The notes: generated from the letters alone by a model not told the origin. 64,000 nucleotides of DNA from Chryseobacterium shigense (GCF_900156575.1 NZ_FTNY01000003.1:496001-560000); one strand, 5' to 3'; counted from the stretch's first letter, positions 51,138 to 60,433 are shown. Made by a program: numbers and translations.

Positions 51138-52163
51138 TTATTTAATTAAGAAATTGAATTTATCCATATTCTTAAGGGCAATACCGGTTCCGCGAACAAC
51201 AGCTCTCAACGGATCTTCTGCTACAAATACAGGAAGACCAGTCTTTTTGTGCAATCTGTCTGCAAGACCTCTCAATAAAGCACCTCCTCCAGCAAGATAG
51301 ATACCTGTTTTATAAATATCAGCAGCCAGTTCCGGTGGCGTAAGAGAAAGCGTCTCCATGACAGCATCTTCAATTCTGATGATGGATTTGTCTAAGGCAC
51401 GCGCGATTTCTTTGTAGCCTACCATGATTTCTTTTGGCTTCCCTGTAATAAGGTCTCTACCCTGTACCGGGATATCTTCAATATCTACATCAAGATCTTC
51501 CACTGCAGAACCAACTTCAATTTTGATTCTCTCAGCCGTCCTCTCTCCGATGTAAAGATTATGGTGAGTTCTAAGGTAATAAGCGATATCATTGGTAAAC
51601 ACATCCCCTGCAATTTTCACAGATTTGTCACAAACAATACCTCCTAAAGCAACAACAGCAATCTCTGTAGTACCACCTCCTATATCAATGATCATATTCC
51701 CCTCAGGTTTCTGTACATCAATTCCAACTCCTATTGCTGCGGCCATTGGCTCATAGATCAATCGTACTTCTTTCGCATTCACTTTCTGAGCAGAGTCTCT
51801 AACGGCTCTTTTCTCAACTTCAGTAATGCCAGAAGGAATACAGATGACAATTCTCAATGCCGGCTGTATGAATCTACCTTTGATTCCGGGAATCTTTTTG
51901 ATAAATTCTTTAATCATATGTTCAGAAGCATGGAAATCTGCAATCACCCCATCTTTCAGTGGACGGATTGTTTTGATATCCTCATGAGTTTTACCCTGCA
52001 TATGCTTAGCCTGCTCACCGACCGCAATCGGTCTACCCGTAGAACGTTCAATTGCAACAATTGAAGGTTGATCTATAACAATTTTATTATTATGGATGAT
52101 TAGGGTGTTGGCAGTACCAAGGTCTATCGCAATTTCTTGCGTAAACATATCGAATAAACTCAT
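51138..52163 (-). CDS. mreB: Rod-shape-determining actin homologue MreB
   Basis: A 341-residue cytoskeletal ATPase. The phosphate-1 motif DLGTANTLIIH, the phosphate-2 motif IIDIGGGTTEIAVV, the segment YEPMAAAIGVGIDV and AGGGALLRGLADRL are all present with family-typical spacing. It polymerises on the inner membrane and directs side-wall synthesis. First gene of the operon, with a TATCTTTG promoter element 25 nt upstream of the start. Confidence 0.98.
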   Translation of the reverse strand: MSLFDMFTQEIAIDLGTANTLIIHNNKIVIDQPSIVAIERSTGRPIAVGEQAKHMQGKTHEDIKTIRPLKDGVIADFHASEHMIKEFIKKIPGIKGRFIQPALRIVICIPSGITEVEKRAVRDSAQKVNAKEVRLIYEPMAAAIGVGIDVQKPEGNMIIDIGGGTTEIAVVALGGIVCDKSVKIAGDVFTNDIAYYLRTHHNLYIGERTAERIKIEVGSAVEDLDVDIEDIPVQGRDLITGKPKEIMVGYKEIARALDKSIIRIEDAVMETLSLTPPELAADIYKTGIYLAGGGALLRGLADRLHKKTGLPVFVAEDPLRAVVRGTGIALKNMDKFNFLIK

Positions 52164-52187
52164 ATTTTCCTTCTGATTTTAAGTTTA

Positions 52188-52195
52188 CAAAGATA
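52188..52195 (-). promoter_or_regulatory. mreB operon -7 promoter element
   Basis: Minus-strand TATCTTTG between the mreB start (52163) and the divergent hemA gene. Confidence 0.5.
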
Positions 52196-52547
52196 TGAAT
52201 TTAACACTACTAAAGAAATTTAACCTGCATATAATTTGGTTAAAATTTTATTAAAATTCACAATTGTTTATTAACTTTTGATTTAATCATTTATAGAGCG
52301 TGATTTCAACTAAAATTTACGGCACAATTGAAGAAAAAAAGCAGACCACAGCATTCCAAAACCAAATTAAACAAACGAATATGTTAAAATTCTATAAAAT
52401 CCTGACCTCAAAATATTTCCATGAAGAAAAACAGCCTTCACACGACTTTTCCGTTCCCGCCACCTTCTCTGCTTTCCGTCTTTCCACCATAGTTTTTCAC
52501 GATAATTATCATATACATTATCAGAGGCTGGTTAATTAAAAAAACCG
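52196..52547. other. Divergent intergenic region between mreB and hemA
   Basis: About 350 nt, AT-rich. It contains one open frame of 79 codons starting at a non-ATG codon (52300-52539), without signal, motif or composition that would support it. I see no hairpin or repeat. Confidence 0.5.
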
Positions 52548-52555
52548 TAAATTTG
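52548..52555 (+). promoter_or_regulatory. hemA -7 promoter element
   Basis: TAAATTTG, only 8 nt before the hemA ATG, implying a near-leaderless mRNA. Confidence 0.5.
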
Positions 52556-52563
52556 CACCGATT

Positions 52564-53838
52564 ATGTTACAATATTCCAACATCCATCAAACGTCCAATT
52601 TTGCAGTACTTTCCATCAGCTACGAAAAAGCAGATGCAGAAACGAGGGGCAAATTTGCATTCTTTGATGAGAATATCAAAAACTTTGTCACCAGAATTCA
52701 CCATGTGGATCTGGGGGATGCCTTTGTGGTTTCCACCTGTAACAGGACCGAGATCTACACCACTTCACCGAATTATCTTCTGATAGCGGAAGAATATTGT
52801 AAAACGATAGGTGTACATCTGACAGATTTTCTTCAGTTTGCCAATATCCTTACCAAAGAAGAGGCCCTTATCCATCTGTTCAGAGTAGCAGCCGGGCTGG
52901 AGAGTCAGATCATCGGGGATTTTGAAATCATCGGGCAGATCAAGAAAGCATACAGCCGATTTAAAAAAGAAAGACAAAATTCCAACCCGTATCTGGAAAG
53001 AGCAATCAATGCTGCGATTCAGATCTCAAAAAGAATTAAAAATGAAACCGGAATTTCTACCGGCGCCGCGTCTGTGTCATATGCAGCCGTCCATTATATT
53101 TTAAACAATCAGAAAAAAATTACGGAAAAGAACATTCTTCTTTTGGGCGTAGGTGAGATCGGACAGAATACTGTTGAGAATCTGGTTAAACATGTTTATC
53201 AGCCTAAAATCAAAATTGCCAACAGAACTCAGGAGAAGGCTGAGAAAATTTCCGAAAAATACAATATCCCTCACGTTGACTATGCTGATGTTGATCAGGA
53301 GTTAAGAAATACCGACATCCTCATTGTGGCAACGGGAGCAAAACATCCTATCATCAACAAGTCTCATTTCCCGAATGGAAAAGAAACACTTGTCATCGAT
53401 CTTTCCATTCCGCACAACGTTGAAAAAAATGTAACGGAAAATGAAAATGTAACGCTGATTGATGTAGATGAGCTCTCCAAACAGATTCAGGAAACGATCC
53501 AGCAACGGGAAAAAGAGATCCCGAAAGCTGAAAAAATCATCAAAGAACTGATGAAAGAATTTCTGGAATGGGAGAAAAAGAGAAAGCTGGCACCGAATAT
53601 TCACCATTTTAAAGCTGTTCTGAAGAATATGGAACGCAATGAAATGCATCAATTTTACAGAAAAAATAAATACATAAACATCACGGACATGGAGCTTTCT
53701 GACAAAATGATCCAGAAAATCACCAACCGTTTTGCAAAATTTATCATCGACAACCCTTTAAAAGCCGAAGAAATTAGTAAATTAATGCACGAAATATTAG
53801 TTGAACAACCAAACAACGAATTCAATGAAAAGCATTAG
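52564..53838 (+). CDS. hemA: Glutamyl-tRNA reductase
   Basis: A 424-residue enzyme reducing glutamyl-tRNA to glutamate-1-semialdehyde, the first committed step of C5-pathway haem synthesis. The catalytic cysteine is C59 in VSTCNRTEIY; HLFRVAAGLESQIIGDFEIIGQIKKAY is the substrate-domain signature; ILLLGVGEIGQNTVENLVKH is the NADPH Rossmann loop; the C-terminal helices dimerise. It opens the haem cluster. Its last 14 nt overlap hemC. Confidence 0.97.
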   Translation: MLQYSNIHQTSNFAVLSISYEKADAETRGKFAFFDENIKNFVTRIHHVDLGDAFVVSTCNRTEIYTTSPNYLLIAEEYCKTIGVHLTDFLQFANILTKEEALIHLFRVAAGLESQIIGDFEIIGQIKKAYSRFKKERQNSNPYLERAINAAIQISKRIKNETGISTGAASVSYAAVHYILNNQKKITEKNILLLGVGEIGQNTVENLVKHVYQPKIKIANRTQEKAEKISEKYNIPHVDYADVDQELRNTDILIVATGAKHPIINKSHFPNGKETLVIDLSIPHNVEKNVTENENVTLIDVDELSKQIQETIQQREKEIPKAEKIIKELMKEFLEWEKKRKLAPNIHHFKAVLKNMERNEMHQFYRKNKYINITDMELSDKMIQKITNRFAKFIIDNPLKAEEISKLMHEILVEQPNNEFNEKH

Positions 53839-54733
53839 GATCGGAACAAGAAATTCCGCACTTGCACTTTGGCAGGCAAGAGAGGTTGCAAGGAACCTTC
53901 AAAACCGCAATTATTTAACGGAAATCATTCCTATCGTATCTTCGGGCGATAAGAACCTCAATCAACCGCTTTATTCTTTAGGAATCACCGGGGTTTTCAC
54001 AAGAGACCTTGATGTCGCCCTCTTGAATGACGAAATTGATATCGCCGTGCATTCTTTAAAAGATGTACCCACACAGCTTCCACAAGATATTGAGATCATC
54101 ACGTATCTGGAAAGAGATTTTCCACAGGATGTTCTGATCAGAAAAGAATCCGCACGAAATAAAGAGTTCCACGAGCTTAAACTGGCGACCAGCAGCTTGA
54201 GAAGAAGAGCATTCTGGCTGAAAAATTATCCTCACGCTGAGTTTTCAGATATCCGTGGAAACATCCAGACACGTCTTCAAAAACTGGAGGATGGAGATTT
54301 TGATGCTACTATTTTATCTCTGGCAGGAATCAAGAGAATGAAAATGGATATCGATTACGAGATGCTTCCATTAATGATCCCGGCTGCTTCCCAAGGAGTG
54401 ATCGCTGTCGCAGGACATTCTGACAAAACTGAGATCAATGAGATTTTAAGACAAATCAACCATAAAAAAACGCAGATCTGTGTAGAGATCGAAAGAAATT
54501 TCCTGAGCACACTGGAAGGTGGATGTACTGCACCTATCGGAGCTTTTGCAGAGATCATTGAAAACCAGGTTCGTTTCAAAGCGGCTCTCTGCTCTCTGGA
54601 TGGCAAAAACTGCATTGCAACTGACGAAAGTTTTGAATATAATGAAACTGAGAATTTTGGAGAAAAATTCGCTAAGATCGTCCTTGAAAATGGAGGAAAA
54701 GAGCTGATGGCTGAAATTAAAAATTCTTATTAA
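53825..54733 (+). CDS. hemC: Hydroxymethylbilane synthase (porphobilinogen deaminase)
   Basis: A 302-residue enzyme that joins four porphobilinogens. Start at the ATG at 53825 (MKSIRIGTRNSALALWQA), within the end of hemA. The dipyrromethane cofactor attaches to C234 in LEGGCTAPIGAFAE. Other motifs: LDVALLNDEIDIAVHSLKDVPTQL, LATSSLRRRAFWL, DIRGNIQTRLQKL, PAASQGVIAV. An alternative start at 53801 adds eight residues without family similarity. Length is normal. Confidence 0.97.
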   Translation: MKSIRIGTRNSALALWQAREVARNLQNRNYLTEIIPIVSSGDKNLNQPLYSLGITGVFTRDLDVALLNDEIDIAVHSLKDVPTQLPQDIEIITYLERDFPQDVLIRKESARNKEFHELKLATSSLRRRAFWLKNYPHAEFSDIRGNIQTRLQKLEDGDFDATILSLAGIKRMKMDIDYEMLPLMIPAASQGVIAVAGHSDKTEINEILRQINHKKTQICVEIERNFLSTLEGGCTAPIGAFAEIIENQVRFKAALCSLDGKNCIATDESFEYNETENFGEKFAKIVLENGGKELMAEIKNSY

Positions 54734-54777
54734 GAACTTTTAAGCATATTTGTACTTTTATATCTTACGTACAAACA

Positions 54778-55359
54778 ATGAGAAAGTTTCTGTTTTTATT
54801 ATTACTCACATTCTGTGTGTTTACCGCAAATGCACAGAATAAATTTGCTCTTCAGCTATCTGATTCAGCTCTGGGATTAATAGATGGTTCCATCACCTAT
54901 GATCCAACTTATTTTGTACTGAAATACCCCAATGGTGATGTCCCGGCAGATAAAGGAGTCTGCACAGACGTCGTTATACGGGCATATAGAAAACTGGGCA
55001 TTGATCTCCAGAAGGAAGTGCACGAGGATATGTCCAAAAATTTCTCAAAATATCCAAAAATCTGGGGATTAAAAAAACCGGACCCCAACATCGATCACCG
55101 CAGGGTACCGAATCTTGCAGTTTTCTTTTCTACATTCGGAAAAGCAAAATCCATTGAAACCAATCCTGCATTGTATATTCCGGGCGATATCGTTACCTGG
55201 CTTTTACCTGGAAACCTGACCCATATTGGCATTGTTGTCAATAAAAAATCTACTGACGGAAAGCGTTTTTTGATTGTCCATAACATAGGTGGCGGACAGG
55301 TGATGGAAGACGTTCTTTTTAAATACACTATTACAGGACATTATCAATACCAGAAATAA
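54778..55359 (+). CDS. DUF1287 family exported protein
   Basis: A 193-residue exported protein (signal MRKFLFLLLLTFCVFTANAQ). It matches DUF1287, an NlpC/P60-like cysteine fold: the cysteine in DKGVCTDVVIRAYRKLGIDLQ and the histidine in LTHIGIVVNKK are the expected catalytic pair, with FLIVHNIGGG downstream. It may act on peptidoglycan or a related amide. It sits in the haem cluster between hemC and an amidase gene, with a 10-nt gap to the latter; the link to haem is probably only cotranscription. Confidence 0.85.
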   Translation: MRKFLFLLLLTFCVFTANAQNKFALQLSDSALGLIDGSITYDPTYFVLKYPNGDVPADKGVCTDVVIRAYRKLGIDLQKEVHEDMSKNFSKYPKIWGLKKPDPNIDHRRVPNLAVFFSTFGKAKSIETNPALYIPGDIVTWLLPGNLTHIGIVVNKKSTDGKRFLIVHNIGGGQVMEDVLFKYTITGHYQYQK

Positions 55360-55369
55360 GCTCCTATTT

Positions 55370-56026
55370 ATGAAAAACCTTATTTATGTGCTTTTTGTAT
55401 TGATCGCATTCTGTACGAAAGCTCAGACGAATGAATTTAAAATCATCAATCAACCTATTGACTATTCTCCGGAAAGAGTTCGCTTAAGTCTGGAATATCT
55501 TAAGAGTCATTATAATATCGTTCAGAGTTCGGCAACCATTTCACCTAAAATGATTGTCCTGCATTATACAGCGGGCGGAACGGTTGAAACCAACTATAAA
55601 TATTTCAATAAAACTTACCTGGAATCTGCCAGAAATGTGTTAAAAAAGCAAAGCACACTGAATGTTTCTTCACAGTTTATTGTCGACAGAGATGGTACAA
55701 TTTACCAGCTGATGGAGCCCAACAGGTTTGCGAGACACACCATTGGACTCAATTATTGCGCCATCGGAATTGAAAATATCGGAAGCAAAAGTCAGCCGCT
55801 CACAGAAAAACAAGTATCAGCAAACGCTCAACTAATTAGATACTTAACTAAAAAATACAGTATAGAATATCTTATAGGTCACTCAGAATATGGTATATTT
55901 AGAGGTTCAAAACTTTGGAAGGAAACAGACCCTGATTATTTTACAGCAAAAGAGGATCCGGGCAAAGATTTCATGAAAAAAGTAAGATTGCTAGTGACCG
56001 ATTTACATTTAAAAGATCAACCTTAA
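55370..56026 (+). CDS. N-acetylmuramoyl-L-alanine amidase, Amidase_2 type
   Basis: A 218-residue exported protein (signal MKNLIYVLFVLIAFCTKAQ). The zinc amidase fold of the PGRP/AmpD type is seen: MIVLHYTAGGTVETNYKYF (zinc His), VSSQFIVDRDGTIYQLMEPNRFARHTIGLNYCAIGIENIG (second His in RHT), and IGHSEYG with KETDPDYF (third ligand and active-site region). It removes stem peptides from muramic acid, in recycling or remodelling. It overlaps hemD by one base (TAATG), so the two are coupled. Confidence 0.9.
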   Translation: MKNLIYVLFVLIAFCTKAQTNEFKIINQPIDYSPERVRLSLEYLKSHYNIVQSSATISPKMIVLHYTAGGTVETNYKYFNKTYLESARNVLKKQSTLNVSSQFIVDRDGTIYQLMEPNRFARHTIGLNYCAIGIENIGSKSQPLTEKQVSANAQLIRYLTKKYSIEYLIGHSEYGIFRGSKLWKETDPDYFTAKEDPGKDFMKKVRLLVTDLHLKDQP

Positions 56027-56697
56027 TGAAAATTCTATTTACCAAAACCATAGATGCCCCATTATTATCCAAAGAATTAGGATCGGATATTTCGGCTCAA
56101 TGCATTGAGGTGATTAGAACTGAGCCTGTACAAACAGCGGCCTTTGACTTAAAAAACTATTCATTGATTTTTACCAGCATCAATGGAGTGCGATCATTTT
56201 TTAAAAATCAGTTTAAACCAAACGAGGATTTTACAGCGAAAAATTACAATAAAATATACTGTGTTGGTGAAAAAACGAAACGTGAGCTGAGAAAATACGG
56301 TTTCGGAACATTTAAAGTCCTGAAAAATGCCGATACACTCTCGAGATTTATCATCGGAAACTGCCAGCACGAACAATTTCTTCACTTTTGCGGCAACCTT
56401 GCCATTGATGTCCTGCACAAGGATCTTCCTCTGCAGAATATCCGTTACAAAAAGATCATCATTTACAACACGGAAGAAATCTACCCTTCAGTACCTGAAA
56501 AATATCATGCTGCAGTTTTTTTTAGTCCAAGCGGAGTTCGTAGTTTTGCAAAACTCAATTCTTTAGAAGGTATGAAGATTTTTTCCATCGGAGAAACGAC
56601 CTCCAGTGAACTGAGAAAATACACGAAAGGAAAAATCTTTACCTCGGAAGAAAATAATCTGGCCTCTATTTTTGGGCTGATAAAAAAAGAACTTTGA
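56026..56697 (+). CDS. hemD: Uroporphyrinogen-III synthase
   Basis: A 223-residue enzyme closing hydroxymethylbilane to uroporphyrinogen III with inversion of ring D. The family is weakly conserved; the pattern IFTSINGVRSFF with YCVGEKTKRELRKYGF in the first domain, and AVFFSPSGVRSFAKL with KIFSIGETTSSELRKY in the second, is diagnostic of the two-domain fold. Its position between hemC and hemE supports the call. Its ATG shares the last A of the amidase stop codon. Confidence 0.92.
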   Translation: MKILFTKTIDAPLLSKELGSDISAQCIEVIRTEPVQTAAFDLKNYSLIFTSINGVRSFFKNQFKPNEDFTAKNYNKIYCVGEKTKRELRKYGFGTFKVLKNADTLSRFIIGNCQHEQFLHFCGNLAIDVLHKDLPLQNIRYKKIIIYNTEEIYPSVPEKYHAAVFFSPSGVRSFAKLNSLEGMKIFSIGETTSSELRKYTKGKIFTSEENNLASIFGLIKKEL

Positions 56698-56763
56698 GCA
56701 GCTGCAAGTTTGGCTGATAAAAATAATGAGTGCCGGGAACGGCCGTATTAGTTTAAATAAATT

Positions 56764-57795
56764 ATGATTAAAAACGACTTATATTTAAAAGCACTCCGCG
56801 GGGAAACTGTAGAAAGACCGCCAGTATGGATGATGAGACAGGCCGGAAGATATCTGCCTGAATTCATTGCCCTCAGGGACAAATATGACTTCTTTACGAG
56901 ATGTCAGACGCCTGAGCTTGCTGCTGAAATCACAATACAACCCATCAAAAGATTTCCTCTGGATGCTGCGATCCTGTTTTCTGACATTTTGGTAGTTCCA
57001 CAGGCTATGGGAATTGATTTTAAAATGAAAGAATCCGTTGGCCCATGGCTAGACAATCCTATCAGAACAGCGGAACAGGTTCAGAATATTGAAGTTCCTG
57101 ATGTAAATGACACATTAGGATACGTTTTTGACGCGATTGAACTTACTCTTCTAAAATTAGATAACGAAATTCCATTGATTGGCTTTGCAGGTTCTCCATG
57201 GACGATTCTGTGCTACTGTGTGGAAGGAAAAGGGAGCAAGGCTTTTGATATCGCCAAATCATTCTGTTTCCAGCAGCCTGAAGCGGCTCATTTACTGCTA
57301 CAGAAGATCACGGATACGACGATTGCCTATTTGAAAAGAAAAGTTGAAAAAGGCGTTTCTGCTGTTCAGGTATTTGATTCCTGGGGAGGAATGCTTTCTC
57401 CTGCAGATTATCAGGAATTCTCATGGCAGTATATCAATCAGATCGTTGAAGCATTGAGTCCTCTTACGCACGTTGTGGTATTTGGAAAAGGATGCTGGTT
57501 TGCTCTTGAAGATATGACAATGTCTAAGGTTTCTGCTTTGGGTGTTGACTGGACCATTAAGCCGGAACTAGCCAGAACATTAACGAACCACACGATGACG
57601 CTTCAGGGAAATTTTGACCCTGCGAGACTGCATTCTACTCCGGAAACGATCAAGAAGATGGTGACTGAGATGATCAACCGTTTTGGAAAAGACCGATACA
57701 TTGCTAATCTGGGACACGGAATTTTACCTAATATTCCGGTTGAAAATGCAGAAGCGTTCATCAGAGCTGTTGTGGACTGGAAACCGAATAACTAG
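56764..57795 (+). CDS. hemE: Uroporphyrinogen decarboxylase
   Basis: A 343-residue enzyme that decarboxylates the four acetate groups of uroporphyrinogen III. The signature [17 protein letters not shown] is at the N-terminus; then [54 protein letters not shown] and [11 protein letters not shown] complete the set. Length is normal. It lies 66 nt after hemD and ends the cluster seen here. A shared terminator follows. Confidence 0.98.
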   Translation: MIKNDLYLKALRGETVERPPVWMMRQAGRYLPEFIALRDKYDFFTRCQTPELAAEITIQPIKRFPLDAAILFSDILVVPQAMGIDFKMKESVGPWLDNPIRTAEQVQNIEVPDVNDTLGYVFDAIELTLLKLDNEIPLIGFAGSPWTILCYCVEGKGSKAFDIAKSFCFQQPEAAHLLLQKITDTTIAYLKRKVEKGVSAVQVFDSWGGMLSPADYQEFSWQYINQIVEALSPLTHVVVFGKGCWFALEDMTMSKVSALGVDWTIKPELARTLTNHTMTLQGNFDPARLHSTPETIKKMVTEMINRFGKDRYIANLGHGILPNIPVENAEAFIRAVVDWKPNN

Positions 57796-57976
57796 TTTTC
57801 TAACCGTAAAAGTGCAGAAAAGTTTTTAACACTTAAGTTATTTGAAGTTTACATGCTTTGTGAATAAGAAGATCACATAAGTTTTGGAAATCTGAGAATT
57901 TCTTTGAAACAAACAGATACAAATTCAAACCTCATAGGTTTAGACAGAAATATGATTAAGTAATTAGTCAAAAAAT

Positions 57977-58009
57977 AAAATCCCTTTCAAAACAATTGAA
58001 AGGGATTTT
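57977..58009. terminator. Bidirectional terminator between hemE and the nitroreductase gene
   Basis: Perfect 14-bp stem AAAATCCCTTTCAA (57977-57990) and TTGAAAGGGATTTT (57996-58009) with loop AACAA, and T/A runs on both sides. The DNA just before it (57796-57976) is AT-rich non-coding with a repeat-like stretch but no defined feature. Confidence 0.93.
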
Positions 58010-58031
58010 TTATAAGAAAATAATTGAGTCA

Positions 58032-58664
58032 TTAATTGACTTCGGTAATAAAATCTTCTTTAGATTTTCTCACTTTCGTAAGATTCACCAACCAGTCTGA
58101 TTCTGCATTTCTATACCCGATAGGCAGAAGCAATACACTCTTCAGTCCTTTTTCTTTTAAATTTAAAACTTCATCTACGGCATCAGGCGAAAAGCCTTCC
58201 ATTGGGGTAGAATCCACTTCTTCAAAAGCAGCTGCAATAATGGCTGCACCAAATGAAATATAAGCCTGTTTGGCAGCGTGGGTAAAGTTTTCTTCAGCAG
58301 ATCTCTGAGGATATGTTCCTAACAGCATTTGTCTGTAGTTTTCCCATCCTTCATTTTTAAAGCCTCTGATCTCGTTCGTAAGGTCAAACATACTGTTGAT
58401 TCTTTCTTCAGTATAATTATCCCAGGCAGCAAATACTAAAAGATGCGAACAATCTGTGATTTGAGGCTGATTCCATGCGTGAGGTTTGATTTGCTCTTTT
58501 ACCTCCTGATTGGTGATCACGATGATTTCAAAAGGTTGAAGCCCGCTGGAGGTAGGCGCCAGTCTTGCTGCTTCCAATATTTTATCCACTTTTTCCTGTG
58601 GTACTTTCTGACCGTTCATTGCTTTGGTAGCAAATCTCCAGTTCAATTTTTCTATTAATTCCAT
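58032..58664 (-). CDS. NAD(P)H-dependent nitroreductase family protein
   Basis: A 210-residue flavoenzyme of the nitroreductase family. The FMN-binding LNWRFATKAMNGQKV and AARLAPTSSGLQPFEIIVITN at the N-terminus, and GFSPDAVDEVLNLKEKGLKSVLLLPIGYR near the C-terminus, match NfsB/YdgI-type enzymes. They reduce nitro compounds, quinones or enals; the physiological substrate is not evident. Monocistronic, convergent with hemE. Confidence 0.92.
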   Translation of the reverse strand: MELIEKLNWRFATKAMNGQKVPQEKVDKILEAARLAPTSSGLQPFEIIVITNQEVKEQIKPHAWNQPQITDCSHLLVFAAWDNYTEERINSMFDLTNEIRGFKNEGWENYRQMLLGTYPQRSAEENFTHAAKQAYISFGAAIIAAAFEEVDSTPMEGFSPDAVDEVLNLKEKGLKSVLLLPIGYRNAESDWLVNLTKVRKSKEDFITEVN

Positions 58665-58792
58665 GAAGTTAAATTTAGACCAGACAAAATTACTTCAAGA
58701 ACCCAAATAAGCAGATATAAAAATCCCTATCTCAAAGATTGGCAAAGTCTATTACTTACAGCTCCTCTAACCACTGGGTCTATATAAAAAAA

Positions 58793-58816
58793 TCTCCCAT
58801 AATTTGGGAGACTTGT
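58793..58816 (-). terminator. Orphan hairpin with T-run on the minus strand
   Basis: Stem TCTCCCA (58793-58799) and TGGGAGA (58805-58811). On the minus strand it is followed by a T-run, the usual terminator form, yet no minus-strand gene ends here; sufS has its own terminator at 59015-59040. On the plus strand it would sit in front of the small peptide gene. Confidence 0.4.
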
Positions 58817-58839
58817 TTATTATGGAGTGTTATTTTTAA

Positions 58840-58847
58840 TTATCTTT
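58840..58847 (+). promoter_or_regulatory. Probable -7 element of the small peptide gene
   Basis: TATCTTTA, one mismatch to TAnnTTTG, 32 nt before the ATG at 58880. Confidence 0.35.
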
Positions 58848-58879
58848 ACAATAACCATCAACACTTTAAATCATTGAAT

Positions 58880-59005
58880 ATGAAAAAATTAGACAAAGAA
58901 AAAATGAAAAAGATCACCGCAGGTGGTGAAATCTGTCTTGAATGTGCCATCGGATACGTTCAAGTTATTATTCAGGGGAGATGCTATTGTGTTCCCGAGG
59001 AATAG
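58880..59005 (+). CDS. 41-residue GG-leader-like cysteine-containing peptide
   Basis: MKKLDKEKMKKITAGGEICL... The first 16 residues look like a double-glycine leader (lysine-rich helix ending ITAGG), followed by a 25-residue core with four cysteines (EICLECAIG, GRCYCVPEE). Similar 'MKKL.KE.MK.I.GG' peptides are widespread in Chryseobacterium and are annotated as bacteriocin-like. No transporter or modification enzyme is adjacent. The ATG at 58880 is preferred over an upstream non-ATG start at 58739, which would pass through the orphan hairpin. Followed by a good terminator. Confidence 0.65.
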   Translation: MKKLDKEKMKKITAGGEICLECAIGYVQVIIQGRCYCVPEE

Positions 59006-59014
59006 TTGATAAAA

Positions 59015-59040
59015 AAAGCAGTTGATTAACTGCTTTTTTT
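59015..59040. terminator. Bidirectional terminator between the small peptide gene and sufS
   Basis: Stem AAGCAGTT/AACTGCTT around GATT (59015-59037), A-run before and T-run after. Confidence 0.85.
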
Positions 59041-59045
59041 ATTTT

Positions 59046-60266
59046 TTATCCCAGCATTTTCTGAGCTTTCTTTACGCCTTCTACAAGTTTGTCAATTTCT
59101 TCAAATGTATTGTAAACAGCAAAACTTGCTCTTACGGTTCCAGCTATATTAAAGAAATCCATGATAGGCTGTGTACAGTGATGTCCGGTTCTTACGGCAA
59201 TACCCATTTTATCCAGGATCATCCCTACATCAGAAGAAATCCCTACTCCTTCCAGATTAAAGGATACAACCCCCGTTCTTTTGGCTTTTTCACCGTAAAT
59301 CTTTATATTTTCCAGCTCCAAAAGCTGTCTTTGAGCATATTCCAGTAAGGCATTTTCATGATTCTGAATATTTTGTCTGCCTGTTTTTTCGATAAAATCG
59401 ACAGCAGCACCTAAAGCAATATTCCCTCCCACATTGGGTGTTCCCGCTTCATATTTAAAAGGAAGCCCTGCATAAGTAGTTCCATCAAAAGAACAAGTTG
59501 CAATCATCTCTCCTCCTCCATGGAATGGGGGCAACTCTTCGAGGATCTCCTGTTTTCCGTAAAGGATTCCGGTTCCCATCGGAGCATACATCTTATGCCC
59601 TGAAAAGACAAAGAAATCACAGTCCATCTGCTGTACATCGATCTCAAAGTGAGGAGCAGACTGTGCCCCATCGATGACGATATAGGCATTTGAATTTTTT
59701 CTTGTTTTAGCGATAATTTCCTCAATAGGATTCACAATTCCCAATGCATTGGAAACCTGATTCACAGAAACTACTTTTGTTTTTTCACTCAAAAATTCAT
59801 CCAGATAATCCAGCTGAAGAATACCATTTTCATCAATCGGGATCACCCTGAGTTTCGCTCCTGTTCTTTCGCAAAGCAATTGCCATGGAACGATATTGGA
59901 GTGATGTTCCAGATAGGAAATGATGATCTCATCGTCTTTTTTAAGCTTCTGTGTTAAAATATACGCGATAAGGTTCAGTCCTTCTGTAGTTCCTTTTGTA
60001 AAAATGACTTCAAAGTCGTGTTCCGCATTAATGAATTTCTGAATCTTCCTTCTTGAAAGTTCCATTTCTTCAGTAGCCAGCTGACTTAAGGTGTGAATTC
60101 CTCTGTGAACATTGGCATTAAGTTCTGTATAGTAATCATTCCAGATCTTTAAAACAGAATCCGGTTTCTGAGATGTTGCTGCATTATCCAAGTAAACCAA
60201 AGGCTTACCATTCACTTCCCGGTTTAATATCGTAAACTGACTTCTTATTTCCTGAATATCAAACAT
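59046..60266 (-). CDS. sufS: SufS-type cysteine desulfurase
   Basis: A 406-residue PLP enzyme releasing sulfur from cysteine for Fe-S cluster assembly. YLDNAATSQKP at the start, FTKGTTEGLNLIAY, the PLP lysine in FSGHKMYAPMGTG, and the persulfide cysteine in RTGHHCTQPIMDFF are all seen. These mark the group II (SufS/CsdA) class. No other suf genes are adjacent in the window. A TAAATTTG element lies upstream at 60309-60316 on the minus strand. Confidence 0.96.
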   Translation of the reverse strand: MFDIQEIRSQFTILNREVNGKPLVYLDNAATSQKPDSVLKIWNDYYTELNANVHRGIHTLSQLATEEMELSRRKIQKFINAEHDFEVIFTKGTTEGLNLIAYILTQKLKKDDEIIISYLEHHSNIVPWQLLCERTGAKLRVIPIDENGILQLDYLDEFLSEKTKVVSVNQVSNALGIVNPIEEIIAKTRKNSNAYIVIDGAQSAPHFEIDVQQMDCDFFVFSGHKMYAPMGTGILYGKQEILEELPPFHGGGEMIATCSFDGTTYAGLPFKYEAGTPNVGGNIALGAAVDFIEKTGRQNIQNHENALLEYAQRQLLELENIKIYGEKAKRTGVVSFNLEGVGISSDVGMILDKMGIAVRTGHHCTQPIMDFFNIAGTVRASFAVYNTFEEIDKLVEGVKKAQKMLG

Positions 60267-60308
60267 TTATTAAAATTTTAAATTAGATTGCTCTTATTTA
60301 GAACACTT

Positions 60309-60316
60309 CAAATTTA
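60309..60316 (-). promoter_or_regulatory. sufS -7 promoter element
   Basis: Minus-strand TAAATTTG, 43 nt before the sufS start. Confidence 0.45.
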
Positions 60317-60433
60317 CGTCTTTTTTTCTGAACGGACGTATCAGCTTGCCGGGTGATACTTATCAGGTGATAGAAAGAATAGAAAGAATCGATAGAGACG
60401 ATGGAAGGAAAAATATTATCATATGGTACCAAT

